From Rhodococcus sp. 105337 (lineage in GTDB: Bacteria > Actinomycetota > Actinomycetes > Mycobacteriales > Mycobacteriaceae), in NCBI RefSeq assembly GCF_012844225.1, contig NZ_JABAGQ010000016.1:30065-94064 (forward strand): a stretch of DNA of 64,000 bases. Direction: 5' to 3'. Within the stretch, counting starts at the first letter, position 1. Each line of letters starts with the position of its first letter. Positions 28,597-37,167 of this stretch are shown one piece after another. The translations under genes were made by a program, and so were the position numbers. The notes below the pieces were generated by a model. That model searched no databases and had not been told where the DNA came from. It worked only from the letters and a program-made list of their open reading frames with translations.

Positions 28597-29139
28597 ATGT
28601 ACAGCGCTCGATTCGACGGTCGGTTCGAGGTTTCACCGCCTCTGAACGCCGGTGAGATCGAGTTCCTTCGCGCCTTCGCCGGTCCCGCGAGCGGGCCGCA
28701 CAATGCGGGACGGGACGGTCTGCCGACGCGGGGTCGTCCGATGTCGTGGTGCCAGTGGACTCCCACGGACGACGGATCGGCTCTGGTGTGGGACGGCGAC
28801 GAGCACTTCTTCCGGCACGCCGAATGGCTCGCCTATCTGATCGATTCGTTCCTGTCGCCGCGTGCCCGTATGCGGCGGGTGCTGAGGGGACGCCGCGACC
28901 GGTTCCCGGAGGTGTTGTCGCACTTCACGTTCGACCATGTCGTCGACGGCGTCGTCTCGGTTCAGTCGAGTTCGGGAGAAGAGGAATGGATCACGGTGCG
29001 TGACAACGTCGTCCAGAGTGTCGCGCAGGTAGGCGGCCGTTTCCGGTCCGAGGCCACCCGTCCCGTGCAAGGTCTGTGCCTCAGTGCGCTCCACCGCTCG
29101 GAGCGCGCCACCGTTCCGGAAGCGACCGCGGTCCTCTAG
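28597..29139 (+). CDS. Conserved hypothetical protein, phage-type family
   Basis: 180 residues. GGGGAGG at 28583-28589 supports the ATG at 28597. The pattern (F/V)EVSPPLNAGEIEFL, then WCQWTPTDDGSALVWDGDEHFFRHAEWLAYLIDSFLSP, resembles a family of small hypothetical proteins found in both phages and bacteria (W..P...G..L.WDG.E.F....WL.YLI...L.P). No catalytic motif or signal peptide is seen. It overlaps the longest reading of the next gene but ends 10 bp before its likely GTG start. Confidence 0.7.
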   Translation: MYSARFDGRFEVSPPLNAGEIEFLRAFAGPASGPHNAGRDGLPTRGRPMSWCQWTPTDDGSALVWDGDEHFFRHAEWLAYLIDSFLSPRARMRRVLRGRRDRFPEVLSHFTFDHVVDGVVSVQSSSGEEEWITVRDNVVQSVAQVGGRFRSEATRPVQGLCLSALHRSERATVPEATAVL

Positions 29140-29149
29140 TGTTGCGGCC

Positions 29150-30193
29150 GTGGCCGCTCCGCTCCCGTTCCGTACCAAGCTGTTCGCCCTCGTGGAGGGC
29201 CTCACCGGCGCGTCCATCGCGGACGAACCGCCCGAGGCGGTCCCCGCGCGACGCGCACGCCGGACGAAGCTGTTGTCCTCGCGCGTCGGGCGATGGGTCG
29301 CCGGCCGGCCACACCGCGCCGCGCACATCGTCGACCGCACGGTCGAGTTGCAGCCCGCCGAGATCGCCGGACTCGAATCCGCCACCGAGTCTGTTACGTT
29401 GCGCCTGCGCATCTACCGGCCGTCGGGTTCGGCGCCCGGTCCTCTCCCTGCCGTAGTGCTCTTCCACGGCGGAGGCTGGGTGCTCGGTGAGCCCGAGCAG
29501 GACGAGTGGTGGGCGAGCCACATGGCTGCGGAGTCTCCGTGCGTCGTCGTGTCTGTCGATTACCGGCTTGCGCCCGAAAACCCGTACCCTGCGGCGGTAT
29601 TCGACTGCTGGTCGTCTCTGCTGTGGGTGGTCGAGCATGCTGCCGAACTCGGCGTGGACGGGACGAGGGTGGTGGTGGCCGGGGACAGTGCCGGCGGCAA
29701 TCTCGCCGCGGTCGTCGCGGATCTCGCCGCGCAGTCCGGCCTCTCCGCACTGGTCGGACAGGTGCTCGTCTATCCGGGCACCGAGATGGAAGAGGTATTT
29801 CCCTCCGAGCGCGAGCACGCCGATGCGCCCGTCCTGACCTCCCGCGGTATGCGCGCGTTCGTCCGCTTGTACCTCGACGGCGCAGATCCGTACGCGCCCA
29901 CGGCGGCACCGTTGCGCGGCAGTCTCGCCGGCGCCACGATTCCTGCGCTCATCCAGGTCGCCGGGCACGATCCGCTGCGCGACAACGGCGTGTTCTATGC
30001 GGATGCGCTGCGCGAGAAGGGCGGCGACGTGACCCTGACGGAGTACGAGAACGCGGTCCACGGGTACCTCAGCCTGCCCGGCGTCTCGCCTCCCGCACGC
30101 CGCGCCCTCGCTCAGACGATCGAGTTCGTACGGCGTGTCACGAATCCGGAGATCTCGGGGGAACCCGGTTCCCAGGCTCGATCGGACGCCTGA
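29150..30193 (+). CDS. Alpha/beta hydrolase, hormone-sensitive-lipase family
   Basis: 347 residues from the GTG at 29150. HSL signatures are HGGGW near 105 (oxyanion hole) and GDSAGGN near 182 (nucleophile elbow), with Asp in GHDPLRDN and His in AVHGYLSLPG. The N-terminal roughly 85 residues form the usual cap. It probably hydrolyses small acyl esters or lipid substrates. A TetR gene converges on it. Confidence 0.88.
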   Translation: MAAPLPFRTKLFALVEGLTGASIADEPPEAVPARRARRTKLLSSRVGRWVAGRPHRAAHIVDRTVELQPAEIAGLESATESVTLRLRIYRPSGSAPGPLPAVVLFHGGGWVLGEPEQDEWWASHMAAESPCVVVSVDYRLAPENPYPAAVFDCWSSLLWVVEHAAELGVDGTRVVVAGDSAGGNLAAVVADLAAQSGLSALVGQVLVYPGTEMEEVFPSEREHADAPVLTSRGMRAFVRLYLDGADPYAPTAAPLRGSLAGATIPALIQVAGHDPLRDNGVFYADALREKGGDVTLTEYENAVHGYLSLPGVSPPARRALAQTIEFVRRVTNPEISGEPGSQARSDA

Positions 30194-30206
30194 GAGCCGT
30201 CTCCGA

Positions 30207-30998
30207 TCAGGACTCGGACGACAGGTTCTCCTCGCCCGCGTCGCAGATCGCCGCACAGCCGGGTTCGGCGTGCGGGTCACGGTCGAGGGCGCCCACGGCC
30301 CCCATCACGAACGGAACCACCATCGAGATCACCTCGTCGACCGGCCCGCCGTCGGCCAGCACCTGGCGGTGGGGGTCCAGGCAGCCCAGGATGCACCGGC
30401 TCGCGGACCGTGCGTCGATCAGCCGGAACACTCCCGACTTCTCACCCTCGACGAGGATCCGGTAGACCACGTCCTCGAGTTCGTTGAGTTGCGAGGTGAA
30501 CTCCAGCTTGGTCGCATTCGGGATCAGGCTCATCACGGGCGGTGTCACGGGGTGGGGCCCGGCGAATTCGAGGAGAACCAGCTCGACGACGGTCTCGAGC
30601 ATGTCGCGGGGATCGTCCATCCCGGCGAGCTTGCGCGTGAGCAGATCGAGAAACCGCTCGATTTCGTGGGCGGACCACGCGAGGAGCATATCGGATTTGT
30701 CGGCGTAGTAGTTGTAGATCACCGTGCGGGTCAGGCCGGCTTGCGCGGCGACGGATTTCACCGATGCGCCGTCCCATCCCTCGCGGGCCAGCACCTCGGC
30801 GAAAGCGCTGAGGATGCGAGTGCGAGTGGCGGATTTGTGCTCGGCCACGGTGTGCCCGGCGTTCAGGATAGGCACGTATTGCTCCGGGATCGGATCGGGG
30901 ACTTGTGACCGATCGAAGGGTACACCCCGGCGGATCGAGCGCGCCGAAAGTGCGTCGGCTCGGATGCCTTCGGGGGGCCCGAGCGCGTCTCGAACCAT
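30207..30998 (-). CDS. TetR family regulator
   Basis: 263 residues as drawn. The HTH lies at about 60-105 (SATRTRILSAFAEVL, SVKSVAAQAGLTRTVIYNYYADKSDMLL). The roughly 50-residue N-terminal extension is unusual; a GTG at VAEHKSATR would remove it. A perfect 16-bp palindrome lies five bases upstream of the ATG, implying autoregulation, and the divergent ABC exporter genes begin 238 bp away. Ligand is unknown. Confidence 0.85.
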   Translation of the reverse strand: MVRDALGPPEGIRADALSARSIRRGVPFDRSQVPDPIPEQYVPILNAGHTVAEHKSATRTRILSAFAEVLAREGWDGASVKSVAAQAGLTRTVIYNYYADKSDMLLAWSAHEIERFLDLLTRKLAGMDDPRDMLETVVELVLLEFAGPHPVTPPVMSLIPNATKLEFTSQLNELEDVVYRILVEGEKSGVFRLIDARSASRCILGCLDPHRQVLADGGPVDEVISMVVPFVMGAVGALDRDPHAEPGCAAICDAGEENLSSES

Positions 30999-31003
30999 GA
31001 TGT

Positions 31004-31019
31004 TGACGACATGTCGTCA
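31004..31019. promoter_or_regulatory. Palindromic operator upstream of tetR-type gene
   Basis: TGACGACATGTCGTCA is a perfect 16-bp inverted repeat between the TetR gene (minus) and the ABC permease (plus). It is of the size and symmetry expected for a TetR dimer. It lies next to the TetR start, so autoregulation is likely and control of the exporter possible. The rest of the gap (31020-31236) holds AGGT-AA-ACCT at 31121-31130 and a TAATGC element at 31137. Confidence 0.6.
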
Positions 31020-31236
31020 TCAAATTTCAGGCCTGGCCGGCCGCTGGCAAGATCAGTGATAAGCGCAGGTAGAGGGCGGTTTCTGGCGCGTTTCGAGGTC
31101 GGGAAACTACCCATTGTCGTAGGTAAACCTTAGTGGTAATGCAACTCATCCTCTGTTGAAATCGGAGAAGTGAGTCCCGTGCCCGCCTACCTCATCCCAG
31201 GTGCCTTCGCCTGAGCGATCCTTTCCAGGAGCCCCT

Positions 31237-32367
31237 ATGTTTCTTGCAGTGCGTGAACTGGTGTTCGCGCGTACACGTGTTCTGCTGATGGCATCCGTCA
31301 TCGCCCTGATCTCGGTTCTGATGGTCATCCTCTCGGGCCTGTCCTCCGGACTCGTCGACGACGGAGTCTCGGGCCTTCAGCGGACGCCCGCCCAGGCGTT
31401 CGCCTTCCAGGAGGGCACGAAGACGGACTCCGCATTCTCGCGGTCCGTCGTCACCGAAGAGCAGGCGGCGGCATGGGCTGCCCAGCCCGGCGTCGAGCAC
31501 GCCGAGCTGATGGGCAACGCCATCGTCAACGCGCACACCGGCGGCGGCATGGCGATCGACCTGACACTCTTCGGCATTGTGCCGGGCTCCTTCCTCGAGC
31601 CCACCGCAGGCGAAGGCACACAGCTGAGCGGGCCGAGAGACATCATCCTCAGCGAGACCGCTCGTGACGAAGGTGTCGCTGTCGGCGACACCGTGACGGT
31701 CGACCGGCTCGGGACGGAAATGACCGTCGTCGGGTTCACGGAGGACAAGCGCACCTTCGGCCACGTCGACATCGCGTACGTGCCGCTGGCAACCTGGCAG
31801 GAAATCAACGCGGGCACGCTCGAAGGCGCCGCCACCGAACCGCGGGCGTACACGGAGGCGAGTGTCGTCGCGATCCAGGGAACGGACGGCTCCCTTCCCG
31901 ACCTGGCCGCCGGTGACGCCGCAGCAGGCACTGCGAGCAAGACCGTCGAGGAGTCGTTCGACTCCTCCCCGGGTTACTCCGCGGAGACGATGACGATGTC
32001 CATGATCATCGCGTTCCTCTACGCGATTTCGGCACTGGTCGTCGGTGCGTTCTTCAGCATCTGGACCGTCCAGCGGCTGCGTGAACTCGCGGTCCTCCGC
32101 GCGATGGGTGCGTCCACCGGATATCTGATGCGCGACAGCATCATCCAGGCAGCCCTGATTCTCGTCGTGTCCGTCGCCTTCGGTGTCCTCGTCGGCCTCG
32201 GCCTCGGCTCCGGACTCGAAGGAACGGGCATGCCGTTCTCGCTCCAAACGGGCCCGATTCTGCAAGGCGCACTGTTGCTGATCGTGCTCGGCCTCATCGG
32301 GGCCGGACTCGCGATCGTGCGAATCACCCGTATCAACCCCCTGACGGCACTGGGAGAGAATCGATGA
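31237..32367 (+). CDS. FtsX-like ABC transporter permease
   Basis: 376 residues from MFLAVREL with AGGAG upstream. One N-terminal membrane helix (about 12-33) is followed by a roughly 220-residue extracytoplasmic MacB-like domain and three helices near 255-280, 300-330 and 338-362. This four-helix topology is that of MacB/HrtB/LolE mechanotransmission transporters. The gene overlaps the ATPase start by 4 bp. Such pairs export heme, peptides or lipids; substrate is unknown here. Confidence 0.88.
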   Translation: MFLAVRELVFARTRVLLMASVIALISVLMVILSGLSSGLVDDGVSGLQRTPAQAFAFQEGTKTDSAFSRSVVTEEQAAAWAAQPGVEHAELMGNAIVNAHTGGGMAIDLTLFGIVPGSFLEPTAGEGTQLSGPRDIILSETARDEGVAVGDTVTVDRLGTEMTVVGFTEDKRTFGHVDIAYVPLATWQEINAGTLEGAATEPRAYTEASVVAIQGTDGSLPDLAAGDAAAGTASKTVEESFDSSPGYSAETMTMSMIIAFLYAISALVVGAFFSIWTVQRLRELAVLRAMGASTGYLMRDSIIQAALILVVSVAFGVLVGLGLGSGLEGTGMPFSLQTGPILQGALLLIVLGLIGAGLAIVRITRINPLTALGENR

Positions 32368-33050
32368 GCGCCCTCACCACCACCACGGGCCTGAGCCTGC
32401 GGAATGTCGGCCTGCAGTTCGGCGACGGCGACAGCACCGTCACCGCACTCGACGACGTGAACCTCGAAGTCGCCCCCGGCGAACTGGTCGCGATCGTCGG
32501 TCCGTCCGGCGCGGGCAAATCCAGTCTCCTGGCCGTGGCCGGAGGACTGATTCATCCCACCACCGGCACGGTTGTGCTGCGGGACGTCGACCTGACCGCC
32601 ACACCGCGTCGTCAGCTCGCCGAAATCCGCCGCAATCAAATCGGATTCGTGTTCCAGTCCTCGAATCTGCTGCCGGCACTGACCGCGCTCGACCAGCTGC
32701 GATTGATGTCGACGATCACGGGACGGCCCGGGCGTGACCCCCACGAGCTCCTCGAATCCGTCGGCATGACCCACCGCGCGGACAAGCGTCCGGGCCAGCT
32801 GTCCGGTGGCGAACGCCAACGCGTGGGTATCGCTCGCGCCCTGGCCACCGAACCCGCCGTGTTGCTCGTCGACGAGCCCACCGCGGCGCTGGACCGTGCT
32901 CGGAGCCACGACGTCGTGCAGCTTCTGGCGGACGAGACCCATAGTGCCGGGGTCGCCACGATCATGGTCACGCACGACCACGACGTGCTCGTGCACTGCG
33001 ATCGCGTACTGGAAATGATCGACGGCAGGCTGTCGCCTCTCTCCGAGTGA
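32364..33050 (+). CDS. ABC transporter ATP-binding protein (MacB/LolD type)
   Basis: 228 residues. Walker A GPSGAGKSS near 48, signature LSGGERQRVGIARAL near 148 and Walker B VLLVDEPTAALD near 170 are intact. It pairs with the overlapping FtsX-like permease to form a complete type VII-style exporter. A large hairpin follows. Confidence 0.92.
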   Translation: MSALTTTTGLSLRNVGLQFGDGDSTVTALDDVNLEVAPGELVAIVGPSGAGKSSLLAVAGGLIHPTTGTVVLRDVDLTATPRRQLAEIRRNQIGFVFQSSNLLPALTALDQLRLMSTITGRPGRDPHELLESVGMTHRADKRPGQLSGGERQRVGIARALATEPAVLLVDEPTAALDRARSHDVVQLLADETHSAGVATIMVTHDHDVLVHCDRVLEMIDGRLSPLSE

Positions 33051-33069
33051 CGTCGCCGACGACACAGCA

Positions 33070-33120
33070 TGCGGCCGGGCTACCGGGTGACGGAGAACCG
33101 CACCCGGTGGCCCGGCCGCA
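33070..33120. terminator. Large stem-loop between convergent ABC and pxpC genes
   Basis: TGCGGCCGGGC-T-ACCGGGTG (33070-33089) pairs with CACCCGGT-G-GCCCGGCCGCA (33101-33120). This gives a 20-bp stem with one G-U pair on the plus-strand RNA and an 11-nt loop. It covers the last codons of pxpC and starts 20 bp after the ATPase stop, so it could stop transcription from both sides. Confidence 0.65.
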
Positions 33121-33976
33121 ACTGTGCTGCGAGGGGGAGATCGGCGCGTGCCACCACTGCGATCACCGGGTATCCACCCGTGACGGGATGGTCGGCGAGG
33201 AACAGCACCGGATGCCCCTCGGGGGGTACCTGTAGTGCTCCGGGAACCATCCCCTCGCTCGGAAGTTCGGCTCGCCGCGACCGGTGGAGCGGTCCGGTGC
33301 CCCGCAGCCTGATGCCGATCCGGTCGAGCCGGGGCGTCACCGTCCAGCGTTCCCGCAGCAGGGCGCGCACGGAGGCCGGCGTGAACCAGTCGTCGCGCGG
33401 GCCGAGGCGCACCCCCAGTTCCACCGGATCGCCCAGGTCGGCGGGCGGGGGGAACTGTTCTTCGACAGGCAGGGCGTCGGCGAGTGCGCCCACCGGTAGA
33501 CGATCACCTGCCCGAACGGGCGCGGGACCGGTGTTCGACAGCGTGTCGGTGGCCCGGCTCCCGAGCACCTCGGGAACATCGATGCCTCCGCGGACAGCCA
33601 GGTAGGACCGCAGTCCGATCGACGGTGGCCGGATCGCCAGCACATCGTCGTTGCTCAGGTGAATCCGCGACCAGTCACCCCGGGGCCGCTCGTTCACGGT
33701 GACCTCGGCACGCGCCCCGGTCACCGCCACGATCATCGCGCCGACGCTCCGCACGACGAGCCCGCCGGCCGTGACCTCGAGGGTGGCGGCGCCGGGGTGG
33801 TTGCCCACCAACCGGTTCGCCGCATCGTGCGCCGTCCGGTCGGCAGCGCCGGACGTGGTCAGTCCGGTTCCGCCGTGGCCGGGGCGACCGCGATCCTGGA
33901 CTGTCGTGAGAACGCCGGGGGAGACAACCTCGAACCACGCCACCGCCCCAGTCTCGCGCACGGCGCCGTCACCCAT
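33080..33976 (-). CDS. pxpC: 5-oxoprolinase subunit C (PxpC)
   Basis: 298 residues. The biotin-dependent carboxyltransferase-like (KipA/AHS2) fold starts FEVVSPGVLTTVQDRGRPG, followed by AANRLVGN...ATLEVT and YLAVRGGIDVPEVLGSRATDTL. With PxpA and PxpB it forms the prokaryotic ATP-dependent 5-oxoprolinase that recycles pyroglutamate to glutamate. It overlaps pxpB by 8 bp. Confidence 0.92.
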   Translation of the reverse strand: MGDGAVRETGAVAWFEVVSPGVLTTVQDRGRPGHGGTGLTTSGAADRTAHDAANRLVGNHPGAATLEVTAGGLVVRSVGAMIVAVTGARAEVTVNERPRGDWSRIHLSNDDVLAIRPPSIGLRSYLAVRGGIDVPEVLGSRATDTLSNTGPAPVRAGDRLPVGALADALPVEEQFPPPADLGDPVELGVRLGPRDDWFTPASVRALLRERWTVTPRLDRIGIRLRGTGPLHRSRRAELPSEGMVPGALQVPPEGHPVLFLADHPVTGGYPVIAVVARADLPLAAQLRPGHRVRFSVTR

Positions 33977-34631
33977 CCGTGCGTCGGATGTCGGGCGCCG
34001 ACGACTCTGTCACCAGCGGATGCCGCACCGGCCGGAACCGGACGCGGACACCGGGGCGGAGTAACGCAGCAGGGATCCGATCCGGTTGCCACAGTTCGGC
34101 ATCGGTCGTCCCGATCAGCTGCCATCCTCCCGGTGACTGCCGGGGGTAGATCCCGGAGAACTCGCCGGCCAGCCCCACGGCTCCGGCCGGAACCGCGACA
34201 CGCGGCGACTCGCGCCGGGGAACCTGCAGACGATCGTCACCTCCGGTGAGGTACGCGAATCCGGGAGCGAACCCGCCGAAGGCGACGGTCCAGGCCCGGT
34301 CCGTGTGTGCCGAGATCACGCCGTCCGCACCCAGTCCGGTCCTCTCTCCGACCTCCGTGAGATCGGGGCCGTCGTACCGGACATCGATCACGATCTCGTC
34401 GGCGACGAGGGTGTCCGCATCTACAGGTGGGGTCTCGGCGATCCATCGGCGCACGGTGTCTCCGCGAATCTCCCGGGGTTCGAAGCGAACCAGCACCGTA
34501 CGGGCGGCGGGAACGAGGTCGACGACGCCGTGCGGCCGGTCCGCGTCGAGCGCCCGGTAGTGCGCGAGCACGTCGTCGAGCGATGCGAACTCGGCGAGCA
34601 GCGCGGCGTCTCCGTTCGGCAGGATCCTCAT
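33969..34631 (-). CDS. pxpB: 5-oxoprolinase subunit B (PxpB)
   Basis: 220 residues from MRILPNGDAALLAEF. The cyclophilin-like AHS1/KipI core appears as VRYDGPDLTEVGERTGL and AFGGFAPGFAYLTG, followed by PRRESPRVAVPAGAVGLAGEFSG and YPRQSPGGWQLIG. A longer upstream frame would run into pxpA and is rejected. It starts 10 bp after the pxpA stop. Confidence 0.92.
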   Translation of the reverse strand: MRILPNGDAALLAEFASLDDVLAHYRALDADRPHGVVDLVPAARTVLVRFEPREIRGDTVRRWIAETPPVDADTLVADEIVIDVRYDGPDLTEVGERTGLGADGVISAHTDRAWTVAFGGFAPGFAYLTGGDDRLQVPRRESPRVAVPAGAVGLAGEFSGIYPRQSPGGWQLIGTTDAELWQPDRIPAALLRPGVRVRFRPVRHPLVTESSAPDIRRTDG

Positions 34632-34641
34632 CGATCGTCCC

Positions 34642-35400
34642 TCACACGAATGCTTCGATACCGATGCTCTCGGCGTCGAGCAGAGCACGTACGGCAATTG
34701 CCATCGCGGTGGCGCCGGGGGAGTCGCCGTGAATGCACACCGACCGAGCGGTGACGGGCACGTCACTGCCGTCGAGTGCCGTCACCACACCTTCCGTCAC
34801 CATGCGCAGCACGCGTCGCGCCACCGTGTCCGGGTCGTGGAGGATCGCATCGGGTTCGTGCCGGGAGACGAGTGTGCCCTCGGGTGTGTACGCGCGATCG
34901 GCGAACGCCTCGCTGACCACCGGCAGTCCCGCGCGTTCGGCCTCGTCGAGAAGCACCGACCCCGGCAGGCCGAGAACCGGCAGCGAGTCGTCGTACGCGC
35001 ACACCGCAGCGACCACCGCACGAGCCTGCTCGCGATGGTGCACCACCGCGTTGTACAGCGCGCCGTGCGGTTTGACGTAACTGACGGACGAACCCGCAAC
35101 CCGCGCGAGTCCCTCCAGAGCGCCGATCTGGTAGATCACTTCGGCGGTGAGTTCGGCCGGCGTCACATCGATGAACCTCCGGCCGAAGCCGGCGAGATCC
35201 TGATATCCCACCTGCGCGCCGATCCGCACGTCGCGTTCTGCGGCGGCCCGGCAGGTGTCGAGCAACGTCGAGGGGTCGCCCGCATGGAACCCGCAGGCGA
35301 TGTTCGCGCTCGAGACGAGTCCGAGCATCGTCTCGTCGTCGCCGAGCCGCCACTGGCCGTAGCTTTCACCGAGGTCGCTGTTGAGGTCGATGCGAGGCAC
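34642..35400 (-). CDS. pxpA: 5-oxoprolinase subunit A (PxpA, LamB/YcsF)
   Basis: 252 residues. It begins [15 protein letters not shown], the LamB/YcsF hallmark. [33 protein letters not shown] and ICIHGD-type ([10 protein letters not shown]) motifs are all present. It leads the pxpA-pxpB-pxpC operon. No regulator is adjacent. Confidence 0.94.
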   Translation of the reverse strand: MPRIDLNSDLGESYGQWRLGDDETMLGLVSSANIACGFHAGDPSTLLDTCRAAAERDVRIGAQVGYQDLAGFGRRFIDVTPAELTAEVIYQIGALEGLARVAGSSVSYVKPHGALYNAVVHHREQARAVVAAVCAYDDSLPVLGLPGSVLLDEAERAGLPVVSEAFADRAYTPEGTLVSRHEPDAILHDPDTVARRVLRMVTEGVVTALDGSDVPVTARSVCIHGDSPGATAMAIAVRALLDAESIGIEAFV

Positions 35401-35474
35401 GAGACAAGTCTAGGGCCGGTGGGGCCGCAACCGGCCCGCGCTCTCCCGCGATGCTCTTTCGAGCGGAAGTGCTG

Positions 35475-37073
35475 TCAGAAGACGACGCCCACGTCGCGCG
35501 CGACGATGTCGTCGAGGGCTCGCTCGACAACTGCGGCGATCGTCATCGACGGGTTGCAGGCCGCCGTGTTGCCGGGCATGAGTGCCCCGTCGAGTACATA
35601 CAGGCCGCGCTGCCCGAGCACCCGCCCGTCGAGATCGCAGACGGTTCCCATACTCGCTCCGCCGAGGGGGTGCCAGGTGGACGGGACAACGGTGTTCGTG
35701 TCCGTCAGGATGTCGTTCGGCCCGGCGATCTTGCGGGCGGCAGGATCGATGTGATCGTTCTGGATGGCTGCGTCGCCGTCTGTGGGCCACCGCAGAATCG
35801 CATCGTCGCGGCCGGAGTCGTAGACGAAATGTCCTCCGCCCGCGCTGACGCCGAAACCGACCATGACCGTGCTGCGGGTGTCGAGTCCGTACGCGGAGGG
35901 GATGGACGCCTGGATGACGGTGAACGCGTTGTTCGGGTCGTCCCAGTTCTTGCTGCCGTACACGACCGGGCCGCCCTGCACTGCGCCGAAGCTGTCTTCC
36001 AGACTGGTCCAGAGGTAGATGCGGTCCGCGTTCGACCCCCACCCGCCGCCGAGTTCGTCGGGCATGTCGGTGATCCGGCCGTGCGCCGATGCGCGCACGA
36101 GAAGGCGGGTCGTGTTGAGACTGCCCGCGGACAGTACGAGGGCGTCGGTGGTGAGGATCTTGTTCTCGACCACCGCGCCGGTGGTGTCGATCCGGTCGAC
36201 GTGCACGGTCCATCGCCCGTCGGCGGCGCGCGCGACGTCGGTTACCTCGTGGAGCGTCTCCACCGTCACCAGGCCGGTCTGCTCGGCTGCGGCGATGTAG
36301 GTGACATCGACCGAATGCTTGCCACCGTTGTTGACACCCAGTGCGCCGGACCCGTCGGTATACGACGGCCGCATCTCGCCGCGAAGTTCGGCCAGTGCGT
36401 AGTCCCAGTCGATCGGCATCGGGATCTTGTCGAGCGGTAGGCCCGCTCGTGTGACGCGCTCGGCGAAGATCCGGGAGGTCTTGTAGTGAGGGCTCGCCAC
36501 CAGTTCGTCGGGTGCGACGGCAAGCTTCAGCATGCGCGCGACTCGCGGATAGTGCACGCGGTCCAGGGTGGCCCAGTCGAGTTCGTTCGGGAGGTTCGCT
36601 TCGAACACGGACTCGCTGGGCTGCAACGACATCCCCTGATACAGGAGCGACCCGCCCCCGACGCCGGCTGCGCACAGGGCAGTCATGTTCTCACCGGCGA
36701 CCGCCTCGACGAGACCGGTGTACGGCTCGAACACATGCGTGCGGCCGAACAGTTCGGGATTCGACCGGTGCCACAGAATCCGCTTGTCGGGTGCGTCGAT
36801 TCGCGGAAAGGTCGTCGAATTCGGTCCGGTCGGCCACCGTATTCCGCGTTCGAGGACTGTGACGCGCACGCCGGCCTGTGCGAGCCGTAGCGCCGTCACG
36901 CCACCTCCGAACCCGGATCCGACGACGACGACGCGGTGTTCTTCCCGCGTGAGAGGGACCCTGTTCACGCGCGCTGCGATGCCCGGTGCGGCCGGGGCGA
37001 CCCCAGCGCCTGCGAGCGACAATCCGGCGACTGCGGCTCCGGCGAAAAAAGCCCGGCGTGTGACGTGCGGCAA
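35475..37073 (-). CDS. choE: Secreted GMC-type cholesterol oxidase (type I, ChoE-like)
   Basis: 532 residues. A Tat-like signal (TRRAFFAGAA, then a hydrophobic run and APAAP) precedes the FAD motif VVVGSGFGGG near 50. GVGGGSLLYQGM and the C-terminal WHPLGGASMG (His) and NPSMTI (Asn) are the GMC/cholesterol-oxidase catalytic regions. It oxidises cholesterol to cholest-4-en-3-one outside the cell, as ChoE does in Rhodococcus equi. A TetR gene lies directly upstream on the same strand. No KstR box is seen here, so control may be separate from the KstR regulon. Confidence 0.9.
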   Translation of the reverse strand: MPHVTRRAFFAGAAVAGLSLAGAGVAPAAPGIAARVNRVPLTREEHRVVVVGSGFGGGVTALRLAQAGVRVTVLERGIRWPTGPNSTTFPRIDAPDKRILWHRSNPELFGRTHVFEPYTGLVEAVAGENMTALCAAGVGGGSLLYQGMSLQPSESVFEANLPNELDWATLDRVHYPRVARMLKLAVAPDELVASPHYKTSRIFAERVTRAGLPLDKIPMPIDWDYALAELRGEMRPSYTDGSGALGVNNGGKHSVDVTYIAAAEQTGLVTVETLHEVTDVARAADGRWTVHVDRIDTTGAVVENKILTTDALVLSAGSLNTTRLLVRASAHGRITDMPDELGGGWGSNADRIYLWTSLEDSFGAVQGGPVVYGSKNWDDPNNAFTVIQASIPSAYGLDTRSTVMVGFGVSAGGGHFVYDSGRDDAILRWPTDGDAAIQNDHIDPAARKIAGPNDILTDTNTVVPSTWHPLGGASMGTVCDLDGRVLGQRGLYVLDGALMPGNTAACNPSMTIAAVVERALDDIVARDVGVVF

Positions 37074-37145
37074 GTGATCCCCCCGGATGGTTGCGTCGGC
37101 CTCGGGGGTCTTCGGACAGCCGGCCCCGGAGGCGTCGCAAAACTA

Positions 37146-37167
37146 GACACTCTGGGGCCATAGTGTC
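37146..37167. promoter_or_regulatory. Inverted repeat and putative choE promoter
   Basis: GACACT (37146-37151) and AGTGTC (37162-37167) form a 6-bp inverted repeat spaced by 10. On the minus strand the outer half belongs to TTGACA, a consensus -35, with TAGTTT 18 bases further as a possible -10 for choE. The repeat would let a dimeric repressor, possibly the adjacent TetR protein, cover the promoter. Confidence 0.45.

Noticed and set aside
31121..31130. Possible IdeR/DtxR iron box (AGGT-AA-ACCT) at the ABC exporter promoter
   Set aside because: Too short and too far from the 19-bp consensus to call; noted only as a small inverted repeat.
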